From NCBI RefSeq assembly GCF_963675455.1, contig NZ_OY776217.1:3458001-3522000 (forward strand): a stretch of DNA of 64,000 bases, read 5' to 3'. A model generated the notes under the pieces. It was not told the DNA's origin. It was given only the letters and a program-made list of their open reading frames with translations, and made no database searches. Positions 62,501 through 64,000 of this stretch are shown one piece after another; position 1 is the stretch's first letter, and every line of letters begins with the position of its first letter. A program made the position numbers and the translations under genes. The DNA is from Emcibacter sp. Lineage in GTDB: Bacteria > Pseudomonadota > Alphaproteobacteria > Sphingomonadales > Emcibacteraceae.

Positions 62501-64000
62501 CGTCCAGTGATGTTGTAATCACCGGCGCATCATTCTCGGGGGTAACCGTGAGGGTGGCACTTGCTTTCACCACACCGCCGTTGCCGTCAACCACATCATA
62601 GGTCAGGGTCAGATCGCCGTTAAAGTCGGCACCCGGCTGGAACGTCCAGCTGCCATCCTCATTCGGAACAAGCGTACTGTAATCGGCAACCGGCACATCG
62701 GACATATCAAACTGCAGGGAGCCAGACCAGGCCATGGTTTCCCGACCGTCAATCACGTCAGAGGATCTGGCGTAAGAGGCATCCTCGGCCTCGATGGTCA
62801 CACCACCGATGAAGTCTCCGTTCCCGTCCTGGGTGCCGCCCACGTTGATCTTGTCCACAATCAGGTTGCGGTCTTCACCGGCAACGCCGTCGCCGTCCCT
62901 GTCGCCGGTGCCTTCCCAGGCGTCGTTGACAAAGCGCACATCAACGGAATCAATTTCGGTACCTGCCGGCAGCTCAAAACTGAAATATTCCCAGTCGCCG
63001 CGCTCGGCAGAGACTTCAAAACGGGTTTCCCCATTTACTTCAATCAGTTCACCGTTGACGTAGACCTCAAAGTCTGGAGAGCCAACCCCCACATCCTGCA
63101 CGTTGTCGGGATCATAATGATCGCCGGAAATCTTCAGGGTAACCGGAATTTCACTGACCTCATTGCCGATACGAAGATTTGTGACAGAAAGTGCATCACC
63201 ATCAATATCAGAGGCGTTCCCGAGAAGGTCGGCGGGCTGAATTGTAATCGCAGCATCCTCAGCGGTTGAAAAGGCAGGTGCCGCATCCAGGTCAACAACC
63301 GGCCCGTCATTCACTGCAATAACATCCAGGCTTGCCGTGGAGGAGACGGTTTCGATGCCGTCGGTAACCTCAAAGGTCAGGGGGACATCCGCGCCGTTGA
63401 AATTTTCGACAGGTGTGAAGGTCCAGGTGCCGTCACCGTTATCCACGACAGCGCCATAAGATTCATCGACATTGACCTCGGTCACCGCCAGCACATCGCC
63501 ATCAATATCGGAGGCATTGGCCAGAAGATCCTCGGCACTGAAAGTGATCGAAGTGTCTTCGTCTGTTGCCCCAAGCTCGACTGCATTTACAACCGGGCCG
63601 TCGTTGGAACCGATGACGCGAACCTGCATGGTGGCCACATCACTACCGCCTTGCCCATCGGAAACCTCAAAGTCAAAGCTGACCAATTGTTCCTCACCAT
63701 CCTTCAGCCCATCAAAATCACTGCCCGGGTCGAAACTGTAACTGCCGTCCGCATTCACCACCACCGTGCCTGCCTCAGGAGCAGACACCAGGCTGTAGCT
63801 CAGGTCATCCCCCTCGATATCCGTGGCATGAAGCTGATCAAGGAGAACAACATTCTCCCCGGTAGTTAAATCACTTTCTATAGCCACCGGTCCGTCATTG
63901 ACCGCAATTACATCCAGGCTGGCTGTGGAGGAGACCGTCTCAATGCCGTCGGTCGCCTCAAAGGTCAGGGGGACGTCAGAACCGTTGAAATTTTCTACAG
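59505..64000 (-). CDS. Giant type I-secreted VCBS/cadherin-like adhesin (partial, C-terminal part)
   Basis: The frame is open to the window edge, so only the last ~1,500 residues are seen; the apparent start at 63887 is an internal GTG. In order: repeated VCBS/cadherin-like units (64000-63200), a CBM36/60-like calcium-dependent carbohydrate-binding module (about 63155-62770), a jelly-roll-like segment (about 62510-61990), cadherin and VCBS units (61970-61090), a DUF4114 domain (about 61030-60600), RTX-type Gly-Asp nonapeptides (about 60070-60010 and 59860-59740; GGDGND, GGAGND) and a T1SS-type C-terminal secretion region. It is probably a Ca2+-dependent surface adhesin. No HlyB/HlyD/TolC genes are in view. 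Confidence 0.88.
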   Translation of the reverse strand, partial: VENFNGSDVPLTFEATDGIETVSSTASLDVIAVNDGPVAIESDLTTGENVVLLDQLHATDIEGDDLSYSLVSAPEAGTVVVNADGSYSFDPGSDFDGLKDGEEQLVSFDFEVSDGQGGSDVATMQVRVIGSNDGPVVNAVELGATDEDTSITFSAEDLLANASDIDGDVLAVTEVNVDESYGAVVDNGDGTWTFTPVENFNGADVPLTFEVTDGIETVSSTASLDVIAVNDGPVVDLDAAPAFSTAEDAAITIQPADLLGNASDIDGDALSVTNLRIGNEVSEIPVTLKISGDHYDPDNVQDVGVGSPDFEVYVNGELIEVNGETRFEVSAERGDWEYFSFELPAGTEIDSVDVRFVNDAWEGTGDRDGDGVAGEDRNLIVDKINVGGTQDGNGDFIGGVTIEAEDASYARSSDVIDGRETMAWSGSLQFDMSDVPVADYSTLVPNEDGSWTFQPGADFNGDLTLTYDVVDGNGGVVKASATLTVTPENDAPVITTSLDGNAPVSLDTNNVVLSGDGTSGQLGDNVTIEGFATDGSAAVLKTSGDGVGIQGERIDTQIDYDPATGTSEQLVLTFDNPVTEVGLVTDRQIENEFPGGEQGKWTAYDANGNEVATGSLTPETGTRLSGSSFSYDLETGDVPVAKIVIEATDATGQSSGDNSEFTVKSVSYTEVPEMLSDGVQLSTSVAEGATDGTEAAAISATDVDGDALTYAITSGNDDGAFVIDPQSGEVTVADGSLLDHETESSRTLTVEVADGNGGTDSVELVVNIDDVNEGPVAVADSFSGTEDQAVSGNVLINDTDVDGDSLSVVADTIVTANGGTVELAADGSFTYTPAENFHGEDSFSYTMSDGSQTDSASATLTVAPDNDGPVVGSVDLGATAEDNSITFSAGDLLANASDVDGDLLSVSSVDVDPAFGSVTDNGDGTWTFSPTDNFSGDDVQVSFDVTDGTETVTSTASLDVTAVADAPEMHLSGSLTLDPAHGNYDLPADGILTIDVSYLSVNAGYNNSHGYYIADADGNPLGGAVIQDNVKDGDAKTITLDTSDYEGGVSLGFFIIPNGDNKNAGLEDGTEVTFENIDGVWTPMADGQPLSGQNSPAYFSNQDINPDGYDHFSDSASEGNQNWEDLWGGGDGDYTDVNTQVDVALAPHEQQAVIAEVNTAADLLQIKTVVGDQDGSESLSVSISAIPEGAILSDGVNSFEATAGNTSTDISGWNLDGLTITATDGSDDFALEVTTTSTEGSNGDTASTTQSINVEIADQVIEGTAGAQDLQGAGGDDTLVYNADNTWSGYAAHNVETGENVSLSGYNRSSDVFDGGSGHDVLQGTSGDDALFLDDGISSFESGSQARIQNVEEINMGAGDDILDMTSSKYTYDQGVAADGGDGNDVLWTSTGDDTLTGGAGNDAMFGGDGNDMFIFGSNDGTDSVSGGAGWTDAIELNGFTGSASEQGWTLTLENGDSIQSVDDANGEMLLTDDAAGTIVFDDGGQITFDGIEKIVW
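63323..64000 (-). repeat. Near-identical DNA repeats within adhesin gene
   Basis: The 90 bases at 63323-63412 and at 63911-64000 agree at 78 positions by hand alignment and are 588 bases (196 codons) apart in the same frame. They encode the same piece of the VCBS-like unit (ETVSSTASLDV), showing recent tandem duplication. A more diverged copy lies near 61110-61210. Confidence 0.75.

Noticed and set aside
63887..63887. Start codon of the adhesin
   Set aside because: The codon is an internal GTG (Val) in a repeat; the frame continues with matching repeat sequence to the window edge.

Overview
The window reads as a chromosomal segment of an aerobic, probably marine, alphaproteobacterium. The basis is protein content and gene order: tsaB-rimI-fur-(acyltransferase)-miaB-phoH-ybeY-corC-lnt, mutS-glnD-murJ-trpS, a three-gene proton-pumping transhydrogenase (pntAA/AB/B), an OlsB-type acyltransferase, and a class GN sortase with its VIT/VWA target (families described mainly from marine proteobacteria). 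An Emcibacter/Kordiimonas/Sneathiella-like lineage is a guess from general knowledge. I saw no rRNA, tRNA, CRISPR array, transposase or phage gene.

Layout. 0-4.5 kb: VIT/VWA surface protein, its sortase and oligoendopeptidase F in one run. 4.8-7.8 kb: pntAA-pntAB-pntB, closed by a terminator. 7.8-9.3 kb: a LysR regulator divergent from a small secreted TPR protein, with an inverted repeat between them. 9.4-13.7 kb: an orphan membrane histidine kinase, a SprA-like HEQAH protein, and a compact ECF sigma / membrane anti-sigma candidate / periplasmic CpxP-like sensor cassette. 13.8-16.7 kb: two-subunit 2-oxoacid:ferredoxin oxidoreductase. 17-19.7 kb: MATE pump, ArsC-like reductase, and the iron-storage pair bfd (with a near-consensus Fur box) and bfr. 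19.7-30.7 kb: a long minus-strand housekeeping block (pyrD to a RutE-like nitroreductase) that includes a Fur-family regulator. 30.9-36.4 kb: polysaccharide deacetylase, NifU-like protein, two tandem paralogous periplasmic binding proteins, a universal stress protein, DUF2333 and a DUF4136 lipoprotein. 36.5-44.8 kb: mutS-glnD-murJ-trpS. 45-49.6 kb: maeB with a long structured leader, then a small AT-rich foreign-looking island (47.5-48.6 kb), then an OlsB-like acyltransferase. 49.8-53.2 kb: a zinc-ribbon protein, an AmpG-like transporter and a YifB/ComM ATPase. 53.3-64 kb: an envelope-dedicated region with a coiled-coil protein, an AMIN-domain/outer-membrane-barrel fusion, a LolA-like periplasmic protein, an MMPL/RND transporter and the C-terminal ~1,500 residues of a giant type I-secreted repeat adhesin that runs off the right edge.

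How the genes work together. Much of the accessory content is about the cell envelope and surface: sortase and substrate, metal or envelope-stress sigma cassette, the RND-LolA-AMIN-barrel set (inner membrane, periplasm, outer membrane), and the adhesin. The best candidate for an under-described system is that RND/LolA-like/AMIN-barrel locus, whose last gene is preceded by two different pairs of phased DNA repeats. Second is the AT-rich cluster at 47.5-48.6 kb, whose genes I could not identify. Gene starts were chosen by hand from ribosome-binding sites, promoters and family norms. No database search was possible.
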